NCBI RefSeq assembly: GCF_002911665.1
Contig: NZ_MTBP01000002.1
Coordinates: 620,001-684,000, forward strand
DNA from: Actinomadura rubteroloni
GTDB lineage: Bacteria; Actinomycetota; Actinomycetes; Streptosporangiales; Streptosporangiaceae
Length of the DNA: 64,000 bases
Reading direction: 5' to 3'
The notes under the pieces are model-generated. The model ran no database searches. It was given only the letters and a program-made list of their open reading frames with translations, and had not been told where the DNA came from. The position numbers were made by a program, and so were the translations under genes. Positions 42,656 through 50,954 of the stretch are shown here, piece by piece (within the stretch, counting starts at the first letter, position 1; each line of letters starts with the position of its first letter).

Positions 42656-44557
42656 TCAGTAAACCCGGCCGTCCACCGCGTTGGCGTCCACCCGGAGCGC
42701 GACGCCGCCGTGGCGTTCGCGGTGCGATCCCCGGTACTGCTTGATCCTGCGGTGCGGCGGCCACCACGCGCGGTTCAGGTAGCGGCTGTCGTAGACCGAC
42801 GGACGGCCGTCCCAGTGGCCGAACCAGACCACGGGCGGCTTGGCTCGCGTGCGCGGCGCCCGCCCGATGTCGCGGATTCCGGACGCCGCGCTGCTGTAGA
42901 GGCCCGCGACGTAGTGGTGTGCGCGCAGTGTGCGCGTCCAGGTCTCGACGAAGTCCAGCACGGCGGTCCGGCAGGACGCGTCGCCGCTGTCGTAGTCCTC
43001 CAGGTCGGCGTAGATCGGGCTGCCGGCGGGGATGCCGAGCGCCCGCGCCCGGCGGACGGCGTCGGCCGCCGCGCCCGCGCCCTCGGCGCGCGCGTCGCCG
43101 CGCGTGAACCGCGCCCGATAGCGGGTGCAGGGCGCCTGCGGCCCGACATAGGTCGGGATCAGCCGGTACCCGAGCGCCCGGACGCGCCGCACCCAGGCGC
43201 GCGTCAGGTGCGGCTGCGCGCACCCGCGCGACACGCCGCCGATGTAGATGTTGGCGATGCGATAGGCCGTCCGCCAGGCGCGCATGGTCGCGAGACTCGG
43301 TGCCGCGCACGTGTCGAACGCCCGTCCCCGCACCCAGTGCGGCCGCGCGCTCTCCTGGACGGCCCGCACCGGCTCGCCGACAACCTTCCCCGCTCCGCCG
43401 CCCCGCACAACGGGTTCACCCGCCGAAGTCCCGCCCCCACCGGCCCGAGGCTTCCCACCGGGCCGCGCAACGGACGTCCCCGCCACAGGCCTCCCACCCG
43501 CCGCGGCCCCGGGCCTCCCGGCGGACCCGGTACCGGGCCGCGCGGCGGTCTTCCCCGCCGACGTCGCGGACGACTTCCCACCCGACGCGGCGCCAGGTCG
43601 TCCGGCGGACGCGGCGCCCGGCCGCGCGACAGGCTTACCGCCCGGCACGTCACCAGGCCGCGCGGCAGGCTTCCGCGACGGCGTCGGAGCGGGCTTGCCG
43701 CCCGACGCGGCGCCGCGCTTCTTTGGCGGCGTCGCGGCAGACTCGCCGCCCGGCGCGGCGGCGGGCCGGGCGCGGGGCTTCGGCGGCGGCGTCGCGGCGG
43801 GCCTGCCCGGCGCGGTGCCAGGCTGCGCGACAGGCTTTCGTGGCGTCGCGGCGCTCTTGCCGCTCGGCGCGGCGGCGGGCGTTGCCGCGGCCTGGGTGAC
43901 GGGCTTCGCGGCGGAGGTTGCGCGTGGGGTGGTCGACGGCGCGGCGGGCGGTTCCCCCGGCTGCGCGGCGGGTTGCGCGGCGGACGTCTCGCGCGCGGCT
44001 GGGGCGGGCTCCCCCGCTGGTTGTGCGGTGGGGGGGTCGGGGCTCCAGGAGGGGGTCAGGCGGGTGCGGCGGATGGCGTCCTGGAGGGGGGCGGGGTCGG
44101 TGCCGTAGACGCCGGACAGGGTGACGCCCGCTTCGGGAAGCGCCACCCGGGTCAGGTGCTCGGGCGTGGCGCGGACGGCGTAGCGCGCGAGGCGGTCGGG
44201 CCGGACGGGGCCGCGCCGGCGCAGGCCGGCGGTGTCCAGCGGCTCGACGTGCAGGGCGGCGGCGCCGCCGATGACGCGGGCGGGGCAGTCGGGCTCGGCG
44301 GACGAGCCGGGGCGCCCGACGTAGACGGCGTCGACGTCGTAGCGCACGCAGCGCGTCGGCTCCCGGTCGAGCCGGTGGACGGTCCAGCCCGCCGGGACCG
44401 GCACCCGGACGCCCCGGTAGGCGACGACCGTGGTGCGCGCGGCGTGGTTCAGCGCGGCGGACGGCCCGCCCGGGGTCCCCGCGGCGGACGGCCGGAGCCC
44501 GACGACGAGGACCGCTGCCACGCTGCACGTCGCTCCGAGGACCACCGCATTGCGCAT
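42656..44557 (-). CDS. Secreted DUF1906 (GH25-like fold) protein with long Ala/Pro/Gly linker
   Basis: 633 residues. A signal peptide (RNAVVLGATCSVAAVLVVGL) and an N-terminal ~150-residue domain with two Cys (PTRCVRYDVDAVYVG) are followed by a ~215-residue low-complexity linker, then a DUF1906 glycoside-hydrolase-like barrel: FDTCAAPSLATMRAW, IYIGGVSRGCAQPHLTRAWV, IPTYVGPQAPC, GSPIYADLEDYDSGD, VAGLYSS. The acidic pair in DLEDY is where related muramidases keep catalytic residues. Probably a wall-acting extracellular enzyme. ATG 44557 has AGGGAG five bases upstream. Confidence 0.8.
   Translation of the reverse strand: MRNAVVLGATCSVAAVLVVGLRPSAAGTPGGPSAALNHAARTTVVAYRGVRVPVPAGWTVHRLDREPTRCVRYDVDAVYVGRPGSSAEPDCPARVIGGAAALHVEPLDTAGLRRRGPVRPDRLARYAVRATPEHLTRVALPEAGVTLSGVYGTDPAPLQDAIRRTRLTPSWSPDPPTAQPAGEPAPAARETSAAQPAAQPGEPPAAPSTTPRATSAAKPVTQAAATPAAAPSGKSAATPRKPVAQPGTAPGRPAATPPPKPRARPAAAPGGESAATPPKKRGAASGGKPAPTPSRKPAARPGDVPGGKPVARPGAASAGRPGAASGGKSSATSAGKTAARPGTGSAGRPGAAAGGRPVAGTSVARPGGKPRAGGGGTSAGEPVVRGGGAGKVVGEPVRAVQESARPHWVRGRAFDTCAAPSLATMRAWRTAYRIANIYIGGVSRGCAQPHLTRAWVRRVRALGYRLIPTYVGPQAPCTRYRARFTRGDARAEGAGAAADAVRRARALGIPAGSPIYADLEDYDSGDASCRTAVLDFVETWTRTLRAHHYVAGLYSSAASGIRDIGRAPRTRAKPPVVWFGHWDGRPSVYDSRYLNRAWWPPHRRIKQYRGSHRERHGGVALRVDANAVDGRVY
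43372..44017. repeat. Low-complexity coding repeat (linker of the DUF1906 protein)
   Basis: About 215 codons of imperfect short repeats such as GKPAPTPSRKPAARPGD and GAASAGRPGAASGGK, built from Ala, Pro, Gly, Lys, Arg, Ser and Thr. Repeats are not in fixed register, suggesting repeated slippage or duplication. Probably an extended wall-spanning linker. Confidence 0.75.
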
Positions 44558-44671
44558 CACGTCTCCCTGGCCGTCCATGATCAGCTAGGGCGGTGATCAC
44601 CGACGGCGCACCGGGGCAAACGGGCGGACGCGCGTCTTTCCCGGCCATTGACCGGTCCGGGACGCGCCCGC

Positions 44672-44956
44672 TCAGGAAAACGCGACGACCTCGTACGCAC
44701 CGGGTTCGTCCACCGCAAGCGCCGACAGGGGGATGAACCGGGCGCGCAGGCCGGGGGTGCCGAGGGCCCTGCGGTAATATCCGGCGCCGTCCCATTCGGT
44801 GACGAGAGCCCAGAGCGACGGGTCGTCCACGGTCCGCCCGAGGCGCCCCGAGCGGTGGCCGGGGCAGGCGGCGAGGGTCTCCAGCACGGCGGTCATCTCG
44901 GCGGCGAAGCCGGGCGCGTCCGCCTCGGGCACGCGGTAGCGCGTGATCGCGATCAT
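44672..44956 (-). CDS. ABM-domain (antibiotic biosynthesis monooxygenase) protein
   Basis: 94 residues. IAITRYRVPEADAPGFAAEM, LAACPGHRSGRLGRTVDDPS, WALVTEWDGAGYYRRAL and a final strand YEVVAF make the dimeric ABM ferredoxin-like fold. It is distinct from the MarR-linked ABM protein at 1561. It diverges from znuA with an 83-base gap that holds the Zur box. Substrate unknown. Confidence 0.8.
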   Translation of the reverse strand: MIAITRYRVPEADAPGFAAEMTAVLETLAACPGHRSGRLGRTVDDPSLWALVTEWDGAGYYRRALGTPGLRARFIPLSALAVDEPGAYEVVAFS

Positions 44957-45004
44957 CCGGCCATCCTCCCGCAGGACGAATGAATGCCTGGTTTCGCCCG
45001 ATTT

Positions 45005-45019
45005 TGACAACCATTTTCA
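45005..45019. promoter_or_regulatory. Zur box upstream of znuA
   Basis: TGACAAC-C-ATTTTCA, a 7-1-7 imperfect inverted repeat matching the actinomycete Zur/Fur-type consensus TGAAAAT-N-ATTTTCA with two arm mismatches. It ends 20 bases before the znuA ATG, in an AT-rich patch. Zinc-loaded Zur from the end of the operon should repress here. Confidence 0.75.
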
Positions 45020-45039
45020 TCTTCGTCCATACTGGAGGA

Positions 45040-45930
45040 ATGCCCGCCTCCCGGACCCGTCCCGCCGTGCTCGCCGCCGCCCTGGCGCTGGCCGCCGCCG
45101 GGCTGACGGCGTGCGGCGACGGCGGCACCGGCGGACGCGCGGACGTGCTCGCCGCCTTCTACCCGATGGCCTTCCTCGCCTCCCGCGTCGGCGGCCCCGA
45201 CGTCGCGGTCAGCACCCTGACCAGGCCCGGCGCCGAGCCGCACGACCTGGAACTGACGCCGAAGCAGATCGGCCACGTGAAGAAGGCCCGCCTCACCGTC
45301 TACGTCAAGGGCCTCCAGCCCGCTGTGGACGACGCCGTCCGGCACCAGGCCGGGCGCCGCGCGCTCGACGCCGCCGCGCTCGTCCCGCTGCTGCCCGCGC
45401 CCGAGGGCAAAGGCACCGACCCGCACCTGTGGCTCGACCCGAGCCGCATGGCCGTCCTCGCGACGGCGGTCGGCGAGCGCCTCGCCCGCGCCGACCCCGC
45501 GCACGCCCCCGCCTACCGGGACCGTGCCAAGACCCTCGCCGGGCAGCTCACCGCCCTGGACACAGCGTTCAGAACGGGCCTGCGACGCTGCGCCCGCACG
45601 ACGATCGTCACCGCGCACGCCGCGTTCGGCTACCTGGCCGCCCGCTACGGCCTGCGGCAGGTGCCGGTCGCGGGCGTGGACCCGGCCGCCGAGCCGTCGC
45701 CGCGCCGCCTGGCCGACCTCGCCGCGCTGGTCCGCGCGACGGGCGCCACGACCGTGTTCACCGAGACCCTGGCCAGCCCGAAGGTCGCCGCCGCGCTCGC
45801 CCGCGCGGCCGGGGCGCGGACGGCCGTCCTGGACCCGCTGGAGGGAATCAGGCGGGGGTCGGACGACGATTACCTCTCCGTGATGCGCTCGAACCTGACC
45901 GTCCTCCGCTCCGCCCTGGGGTGCCCGTGA
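45040..45930 (+). CDS. znuA: Zinc ABC transporter substrate-binding lipoprotein
   Basis: 296 residues. Lipobox LTAC gives acylated Cys 25. Cluster A-I metal ligands are at AEPHDLEL, GTDPHLWLDPSR and VTAHAAFGYLAARYGL (three His); the fourth ligand is probably an acidic residue in VFTETLASPK. No His-rich loop, as in many actinobacterial zinc binders. Strong GGAGG just before the ATG. First gene of znuA-znuC-znuB-zur under a Zur box. Confidence 0.93.
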   Translation: MPASRTRPAVLAAALALAAAGLTACGDGGTGGRADVLAAFYPMAFLASRVGGPDVAVSTLTRPGAEPHDLELTPKQIGHVKKARLTVYVKGLQPAVDDAVRHQAGRRALDAAALVPLLPAPEGKGTDPHLWLDPSRMAVLATAVGERLARADPAHAPAYRDRAKTLAGQLTALDTAFRTGLRRCARTTIVTAHAAFGYLAARYGLRQVPVAGVDPAAEPSPRRLADLAALVRATGATTVFTETLASPKVAAALARAAGARTAVLDPLEGIRRGSDDDYLSVMRSNLTVLRSALGCP

Positions 45931-46604
45931 CCGATGTCCCGTTCGCGATGACCGGCGGCGTCGTCCGGCGCGAGGGCCGCGCGGTCCTGGACGGCGTGGA
46001 CCTGCGCGTCGCCGCCGGGGACGTCGTCGCGCTGCTCGGCCCGAACGGCGCGGGCAAGTCCACGCTGGTCAAGGCCCTGCTCGGGCTGCTGCCGCTCGCC
46101 GCGGGCCGCACCGAGATCTACGGGACGCCGCCCGCGAGGTTCCGCGACTGGCGCCGCGTCGGCTACGTCCCGCAGCGGCTGCCGATGGGCGGCGGGGTGC
46201 CCGCGACGGTCCGCGAGGTCGTCGCGTCCGGGCGCGTCGCCCGCCGGTCCCGCTGGCGCCCCGCCGACCGGACCGCCGACCGCGCCGCCGTCGACCGCGC
46301 GCTCGACGCCGTCGGGCTCGCCGGACGCGCCCGCGACTCGGCGCACCTGCTGTCGGGCGGCCAGCAGCAGCGCGTGCTCATCGCCCGCGCCCTCGCCGGG
46401 GAGCCGGACGCGTTCGTCCTTGACGAGCCCACCGCGGGCGTCGACGCGGGCAGCCAGAGCGCCCTCGCCGCCGTGCTGGCCGGGCTCGTCGCGGGCGGCC
46501 GGACGGTCGTGCTCGTCGCGCACGAACTCGGCCCGCTCGCCCCGCTCGTCACCCGGACTGTCCGCCTGGAGCACGGCCGCGTCGCCGCCGAGGAGACCGC
46601 CTGA
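45927..46604 (+). CDS. znuC: Zinc ABC transporter ATPase
   Basis: 225 residues. Walker A LLGPNGAGKSTLVKALLG, Q-loop VGYVPQRLP, signature LLSGGQQQRVLIARALAG, Walker B AFVLDEPTAGVD, H-loop VLVAHE. GTGA overlap with znuA and TGATG overlap with znuB show a tightly coupled operon. Confidence 0.95.
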   Translation: MTDVPFAMTGGVVRREGRAVLDGVDLRVAAGDVVALLGPNGAGKSTLVKALLGLLPLAAGRTEIYGTPPARFRDWRRVGYVPQRLPMGGGVPATVREVVASGRVARRSRWRPADRTADRAAVDRALDAVGLAGRARDSAHLLSGGQQQRVLIARALAGEPDAFVLDEPTAGVDAGSQSALAAVLAGLVAGGRTVVLVAHELGPLAPLVTRTVRLEHGRVAAEETA

Positions 46605-47503
46605 TGGAGATGTTCCAGCTCGACTTCATGCGGATCGCGTTCGCGATGGCGATCCTCATCGGGCTCACCGCGCCCGCGATCGGGACGTTCGTCGTCCAGC
46701 GCAAGATGTCGCTGCTCGGCGACGGCATCGGCCACATCGCGCTCACCGGGATCGGGATCGGCCTCGTGACCGGGTCCTCGCCCGTCCTCGCGGCGCTGGC
46801 GGTGTCGGTGCTCGGGGCCGTCGCGATCGAGGCGCTGCGCGCCCGCAGCCGCAGCGGCGCGGACGTCGCGCTCGCCGTGCTGTTCTACGGCGGGCTCGCG
46901 GGCGGCGTCGTCCTCACCGGCCGGGAGGGCGGGCAGGTGAGCCTCCAGTCGTACCTGTTCGGGTCGATCAGCAGCGTCACCGCGACCGACCTGTACGTCG
47001 TGGCGGGGCTGTCGGCGGCCGTCCTGGCGATCCTCGCGATCTTCGGCCGGGAGCTGTTCCTGCTCTGCCAGGACGAGGACCTGGCCCGCGCCGCCGGGCT
47101 GCCGGTCCGGTTCCTCAGCGTCCTCATCGCCGCGACCGCCGCCGTGACGGTCGTGATCTCGATGCGGGCGATCGGGCTGCTGCTGGTCAGCGCCCTGATG
47201 ATCGTGCCGGTGGCCGCCGCGCAGCAGGTCGCGCGGGGCTTCCTCGGCACGATGCTGACCGCGATGGCCGCCGGTGTACTGTCGGCGGTGACGGGACTGG
47301 CGGGCTCGTACGAGTACGATCTTGCGCCGGGGCCGTCCATCGTGCTGCTCGCGCTCGCGGTCTTCCTGGCCGCGGTGGGCACGGGGACCGTCCTGCGCCG
47401 CCGCCGCACGGCGTCGGCCGCCGCACGGGACGCGCGCGCCTCGAGGCGCGTGGACGTCCGGGACGTGAGCATGGACGCCGAACCGGAGGTTCTCGGGGGA
47501 TGA
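46604..47503 (+). CDS. znuB: Zinc ABC transporter permease
   Basis: 299 residues with eight to nine membrane helices of the ABC-3 family: FMRIAFAMAILIGLTAPAIG, KMSLLGDGIGHIALTGIGIG, SLQSYLFGSI, GLLLVSALMIVPVAAAQQ. The C-terminal ~40 residues are a polar cytoplasmic tail. ATGA overlap with zur. Confidence 0.94.
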   Translation: MEMFQLDFMRIAFAMAILIGLTAPAIGTFVVQRKMSLLGDGIGHIALTGIGIGLVTGSSPVLAALAVSVLGAVAIEALRARSRSGADVALAVLFYGGLAGGVVLTGREGGQVSLQSYLFGSISSVTATDLYVVAGLSAAVLAILAIFGRELFLLCQDEDLARAAGLPVRFLSVLIAATAAVTVVISMRAIGLLLVSALMIVPVAAAQQVARGFLGTMLTAMAAGVLSAVTGLAGSYEYDLAPGPSIVLLALAVFLAAVGTGTVLRRRRTASAAARDARASRRVDVRDVSMDAEPEVLGG

Positions 47504-47886
47504 CGACGACCCGCCGCGACGCGGTACGGCAGGCGCTGGCCGACCGCGAGGGGTTCCGCAGCGCCCAGGACATCTACGCCGATCTGCGGGCCGACGGCTC
47601 CAAGATCGGTCTCACCACCGTCTACCGGGCGCTCCAGGCGCTCAGCGACGCCGGTGAGGTGGACGTCCTGCGCACCGACGACGGCGAGGCCGTCTACCGG
47701 GCGTGCCGCAGTGAGGAGCACCACCACCACCTGGTGTGCCGCGAGTGCGGCCGGACGGTCGAGGTCGCCGGGCCCGCCGTCGAGTCCTGGGCGGACGCGA
47801 TCGGCGCCGAGCACGGCTTCGTGGAGATCACCCACACCGTCGAGGTGTTCGGGACGTGCGGGGAGTGCGTCGCGCGCCGTTCGTGA
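47500..47886 (+). CDS. zur: Zinc uptake regulator Zur (Fur family)
   Basis: 128 residues. A winged helix (REGFRSAQDIYADLRADG, IGLTTVYRALQALSDAGEVD) and the metal domain with SEEHHHHLVCRECG and FGTCGEC (paired CxxC structural zinc site). It represses zinc import when zinc is plentiful. As the last gene of the operon it controls, it would be autoregulated through the box at 45005-45019. Confidence 0.95.
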   Translation: MTTTRRDAVRQALADREGFRSAQDIYADLRADGSKIGLTTVYRALQALSDAGEVDVLRTDDGEAVYRACRSEEHHHHLVCRECGRTVEVAGPAVESWADAIGAEHGFVEITHTVEVFGTCGECVARRS

Positions 47887-47910
47887 CCTGCGATGCGGAA
47901 GAATCGGCGC

Positions 47911-48336
47911 ATGGCTACGACACGTACCGCGAACGCGCATTGGGAAGGGCCGCTGATGGGCGGCGAGGGGAAGGTCTCACTGGACTCGTCCGGGCTGGGC
48001 GTCTACGACGTCACGTGGGCGTCGCGCGCGGAGGACCCGGGCGGCCGCACCAGCCCGGAGGAGCTGATCGCGGCGGCGCACTCGACGTGCTACTCGATGG
48101 CGCTGTCGCACGCGCTGGCCGGGGCGGGGACGCCGCCGGCGTCGGTGGACACGCGCGCCGACGTGACGTTCCAGCCGGGTGAGGGCATCACCGGCATCGT
48201 CTTGACCGTCCGGGCGAGCGTCCCCGGCATCTCCGCCGAGGACTTCGCTGCGGCGGCGCAGGGCGCCAAGGAGAACTGCCCGGTCAGCAAGGCCCTCACC
48301 GGCACGACCATCACGCTGGACGCGGCCCTCGTCTGA
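47911..48336 (+). CDS. OsmC-family peroxidase
   Basis: 141 residues. The two redox-active cysteines of the family are in AAAHSTCYSMALSHALAGAG and GAKENCPVSKALTG, and the N-terminal TANAHWEGPLMGGEG matches the OsmC subgroup. It reduces organic hydroperoxides, probably with lipoyl or low-molecular-weight thiols. It starts 25 bases after zur, so it could be read through from the znu operon. Confidence 0.92.
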   Translation: MATTRTANAHWEGPLMGGEGKVSLDSSGLGVYDVTWASRAEDPGGRTSPEELIAAAHSTCYSMALSHALAGAGTPPASVDTRADVTFQPGEGITGIVLTVRASVPGISAEDFAAAAQGAKENCPVSKALTGTTITLDAALV

Positions 48337-48341
48337 CCTTC

Positions 48342-48371
48342 GCGGCGGGACGGCACGGGCCGTCCCGCCGC
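48342..48371. terminator. Bidirectional terminator between osmC and the TauD-like gene
   Basis: A perfect 12-bp stem (48342-48353 with 48360-48371) and a 6-nt loop in the 39-base gap between two convergent genes. Confidence 0.82.
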
Positions 48372-48375
48372 CCGA

Positions 48376-49149
48376 TCAGCGGCGCGGCGGCCGGGCGCGG
48401 ACCGGCCCCGGCGTCTCCCCCGCGAGCGTGATCCGGCGCAGCCGCCGGGGCGCGTCGCCGAAGTCCCGCACGACGCGGACCTGTGTGGCGCGGTTGTCGG
48501 CGAGCGCGACGTCGCCCGGCGCCCACCGCCACCGGACGGTGTTCTCCAGCCGGACGACCTGGTCCTGGAACAGCCGGATCAGCGCCTCGGAGTCGGCCTC
48601 CGCGCTGAGCCCGGCGATGGCGCGCGCGAACCCGCCGAGCAGCAGCGACCGCTCCCCCGTCGCGGGATGGACGCGCACGAGCGGGTGCTCGGCCTCGCGT
48701 CCGCCGCGCGCGTGCCGCGCCCACAGCCGGTCGGCGACGTCGCGCAGTTCGGCCGGGAGCGCGTCGTAGGCGGCGACGGTGTTGGCCCAGACGGTGTCGC
48801 CGCCGTGCGCGGGGACGTCCAGGGCGTGCAGCAGGACGGCCTTCGGCGGCCGGGACGCGTAGGACTCGACGGTGTGGAACGCGGTGCCGCCCGGCTCGGC
48901 GTCCGCGACGGTCTCCGGGGTGCCGAGCAGGGCGGCGAAGGCGGTGAGCCCGGCCTCGTCCAGGTCGTCCTGGCCGCGGAAGAACAGCACGCGGTGGCGC
49001 AGCAGCGCGTCGCGCAGGACGGCGACGGTCGCGCGGTCGGGCCCGCCGGCCAGGCGCAGCCGACAGACCTCGGCGCCGATCAGGCCGGCGACGGGCTTGA
49101 TCCGCGGGGACCGCGTCCGGCGGACGGGGTCCAGCACCGGTGACGTCAT
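48376..49149 (-). CDS. TauD/TfdA-like protein lacking two iron ligands
   Basis: 257 residues with clear TauD fold landmarks: RVLFFRGQDDLDEAGLTAFA, PPKAVLLHALDVPAHGGDTV, WANTVAAYDALPAELRD and C-terminal RRLRRITLAGETP with the 2-oxoglutarate-binding Arg. The iron site is damaged: the usual WHTD reads FHTV (Asp replaced by Val), and DNRATQH reads DNRATQV (second His replaced by Val). Only one of three metal ligands remains, so it is probably not an active dioxygenase. Elsewhere it is intact, so selection may maintain another role. Confidence 0.8.
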   Translation of the reverse strand: MTSPVLDPVRRTRSPRIKPVAGLIGAEVCRLRLAGGPDRATVAVLRDALLRHRVLFFRGQDDLDEAGLTAFAALLGTPETVADAEPGGTAFHTVESYASRPPKAVLLHALDVPAHGGDTVWANTVAAYDALPAELRDVADRLWARHARGGREAEHPLVRVHPATGERSLLLGGFARAIAGLSAEADSEALIRLFQDQVVRLENTVRWRWAPGDVALADNRATQVRVVRDFGDAPRRLRRITLAGETPGPVRARPPRR

Positions 49150-49212
49150 GTGACGAACGTATGCAGCGCACGCGCGAAATGCAAACTATTCAAGTAGGAA
49201 TTAGCGACTGGG

Positions 49213-50013
49213 TCAGGGCCGCGCGGCCGACGGCTCCACCGGATTGGGCACCGCTCCCCCGTAGCGCCGGTCGCGGGACGCGTAGATCTCGCACGCGTGC
49301 CACAGGTGGCGGCGGTCGAAGTCGGGCCAGAGCGTGTCGAGGAAGACCATCTCGGCGTAGGCGGACTCCCAGAGCAGGAAGTTGGAGATCCGCTGCTCGC
49401 CGGACGACCGGAGAAAGAGATCGACATCCGGAATGTCCGGCTCGTCCAGATAACGGGCGAAAACCTTCTCATTGAGGCGGTCCGGATTGAGCTTGCCGTC
49501 CCGGACGTCCCGCGCGATGGCCGCCGCCGCGTCCACGATCTCGGCCCGGCCGCCGTAGTTCACGCAGAACTGGAGCGTGAGGACGTCGTTGTCGCGCGTC
49601 ATCTCCTCGGCGGACTCCAGCTCCTTGATCACGCTGCGCCAGAGCTTCGGCCGCCGTCCGGCCCAGCGCACCCGCACGCCGACCTCGTGGAGCTGGTCGC
49701 GGCGGCGGCGGATGACGTCCCGGTTGAAGCCCATGAGGAACTTCACCTCGTCCGGCGACCGCCGCCAGTTCTCGGTGGAGAACGCGAACGCCGACACGTA
49801 CGGGACGCCCAGCTCGATCGCGCCCATGATCACGTCGAACAGGGCGTCCTCGCCGCGCCGGTGGCCCTCGGTGCGCGGCAGCCCCCGCTCCTTCGCCCAG
49901 CGGCCGTTGCCGTCCATGACGATGGCGACGTGGCGCGGCACCAGCTCGGCGGGGATCTTCGGCGGCTGGGCGCCGTCCGGATGCGGGTACGGCGGCGAAA
50001 CGGCCCTTCTCAC
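49213..50013 (-). CDS. uppS: Isoprenyl (undecaprenyl) diphosphate synthase
   Basis: 266 residues, cis-prenyltransferase family. The catalytic Asp is in [20 protein letters not shown] (~31-50), [10 protein letters not shown] follows, and [20 protein letters not shown] carries the pyrophosphate-binding Arg/Ser. It makes the polyprenyl carrier lipid for wall synthesis. GTGA overlap with recO upstream; the gene pair is conserved in actinomycetes. Confidence 0.95.
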   Translation of the reverse strand: MRRAVSPPYPHPDGAQPPKIPAELVPRHVAIVMDGNGRWAKERGLPRTEGHRRGEDALFDVIMGAIELGVPYVSAFAFSTENWRRSPDEVKFLMGFNRDVIRRRRDQLHEVGVRVRWAGRRPKLWRSVIKELESAEEMTRDNDVLTLQFCVNYGGRAEIVDAAAAIARDVRDGKLNPDRLNEKVFARYLDEPDIPDVDLFLRSSGEQRISNFLLWESAYAEMVFLDTLWPDFDRRHLWHACEIYASRDRRYGGAVPNPVEPSAARP

Positions 50014-50807
50014 ACAGGCTCCCGGTCGTTCGGATCGTCTTCGGTCGTCCCGCGTCCCGGCCGGGACGCGGCGGAGTCCTCGCGCTCCACGTGGCGCAGC
50101 GAGCGGATCCCGTGCTCCAGATGCCACTGAAGATAGGCGGCGACCAGACCGCTGCACTCGGCGCGGTGGCGCGGCTCGCTGCCGTCGGCGTACTCCCAGT
50201 CGCCGCGCAGCAGCGCCAGCATCAGCGCGAACGTCGGCGGCGCGGGCGTCGCCGCGCCCGGCTGGCGGCACCGCGCGCACACCGCGCCGCCCGCCGCGAT
50301 GGCGAAGCCGCGCAGCCCGCCCCGGTCGCCGCAGCGGCAGCACTCGTCCAGCGCGGGCGCCCAGCCCGCCACCGACAGCGACCGCAGCAGGAACGCGTCC
50401 AGGACGAGCCGGGGGTCGTGCGCGCGCTCCACCAGCGTGCGCAGCCCGCCGACCAGCAGCAGGAACTGCCGCAGCGCGGGCTCGCCCTCCTCGCTGGTCA
50501 GCTTCTCGGCCGTCTCCAGCATCGCGGTGCCCGCCGTGTAGCGCGGGTAGTCGGTGACGAGGCCCTCACCGTACGGACGCAGCGTCTCGGCCTGCGTGAT
50601 CAGGTCGAGGGACCGCCGCTCGTAGAGCTGGAGGTCGACGTGGGTGAACGGCTCCAGCCGGGCCCCGAACCGGGACTTGGTCTTGCGGACGCCCTTGGCC
50701 GCCGCGCGGATCCGTCCGCCGCGCCGCGTCAGCACCGTGACGATGCGGTCGGCCTCGCCCAGCTTCTGGGTGCGCAGGACGACGCCTTCGTCGCGGTACA
50801 GGGTCAC
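50010..50807 (-). CDS. recO: DNA repair protein RecO
   Basis: 265 residues. The N-terminal OB fold is [25 protein letters not shown] in outline, followed by [20 protein letters not shown]; a helical middle and a zinc finger ([13 protein letters not shown]) follow. It loads RecA with RecR. GTG 50807 begins the fold; an in-frame GTG at 50825 is possible. Confidence 0.93.
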   Translation of the reverse strand: MTLYRDEGVVLRTQKLGEADRIVTVLTRRGGRIRAAAKGVRKTKSRFGARLEPFTHVDLQLYERRSLDLITQAETLRPYGEGLVTDYPRYTAGTAMLETAEKLTSEEGEPALRQFLLLVGGLRTLVERAHDPRLVLDAFLLRSLSVAGWAPALDECCRCGDRGGLRGFAIAAGGAVCARCRQPGAATPAPPTFALMLALLRGDWEYADGSEPRHRAECSGLVAAYLQWHLEHGIRSLRHVEREDSAASRPGRGTTEDDPNDREPV

Positions 50808-50954
50808 GGCTTCATTCTTCCGCACCGATCCCGATGGATGATCCCGGGCACTCCCGGCGAAACACTCTGACGATCACGTTAGGTGACCGGTACAGGACGT
50901 GCGAGTGAGGGCGAGTCACTGGCCCGTGTCAGAAGAAAGTGTCAACGTGGAGCC

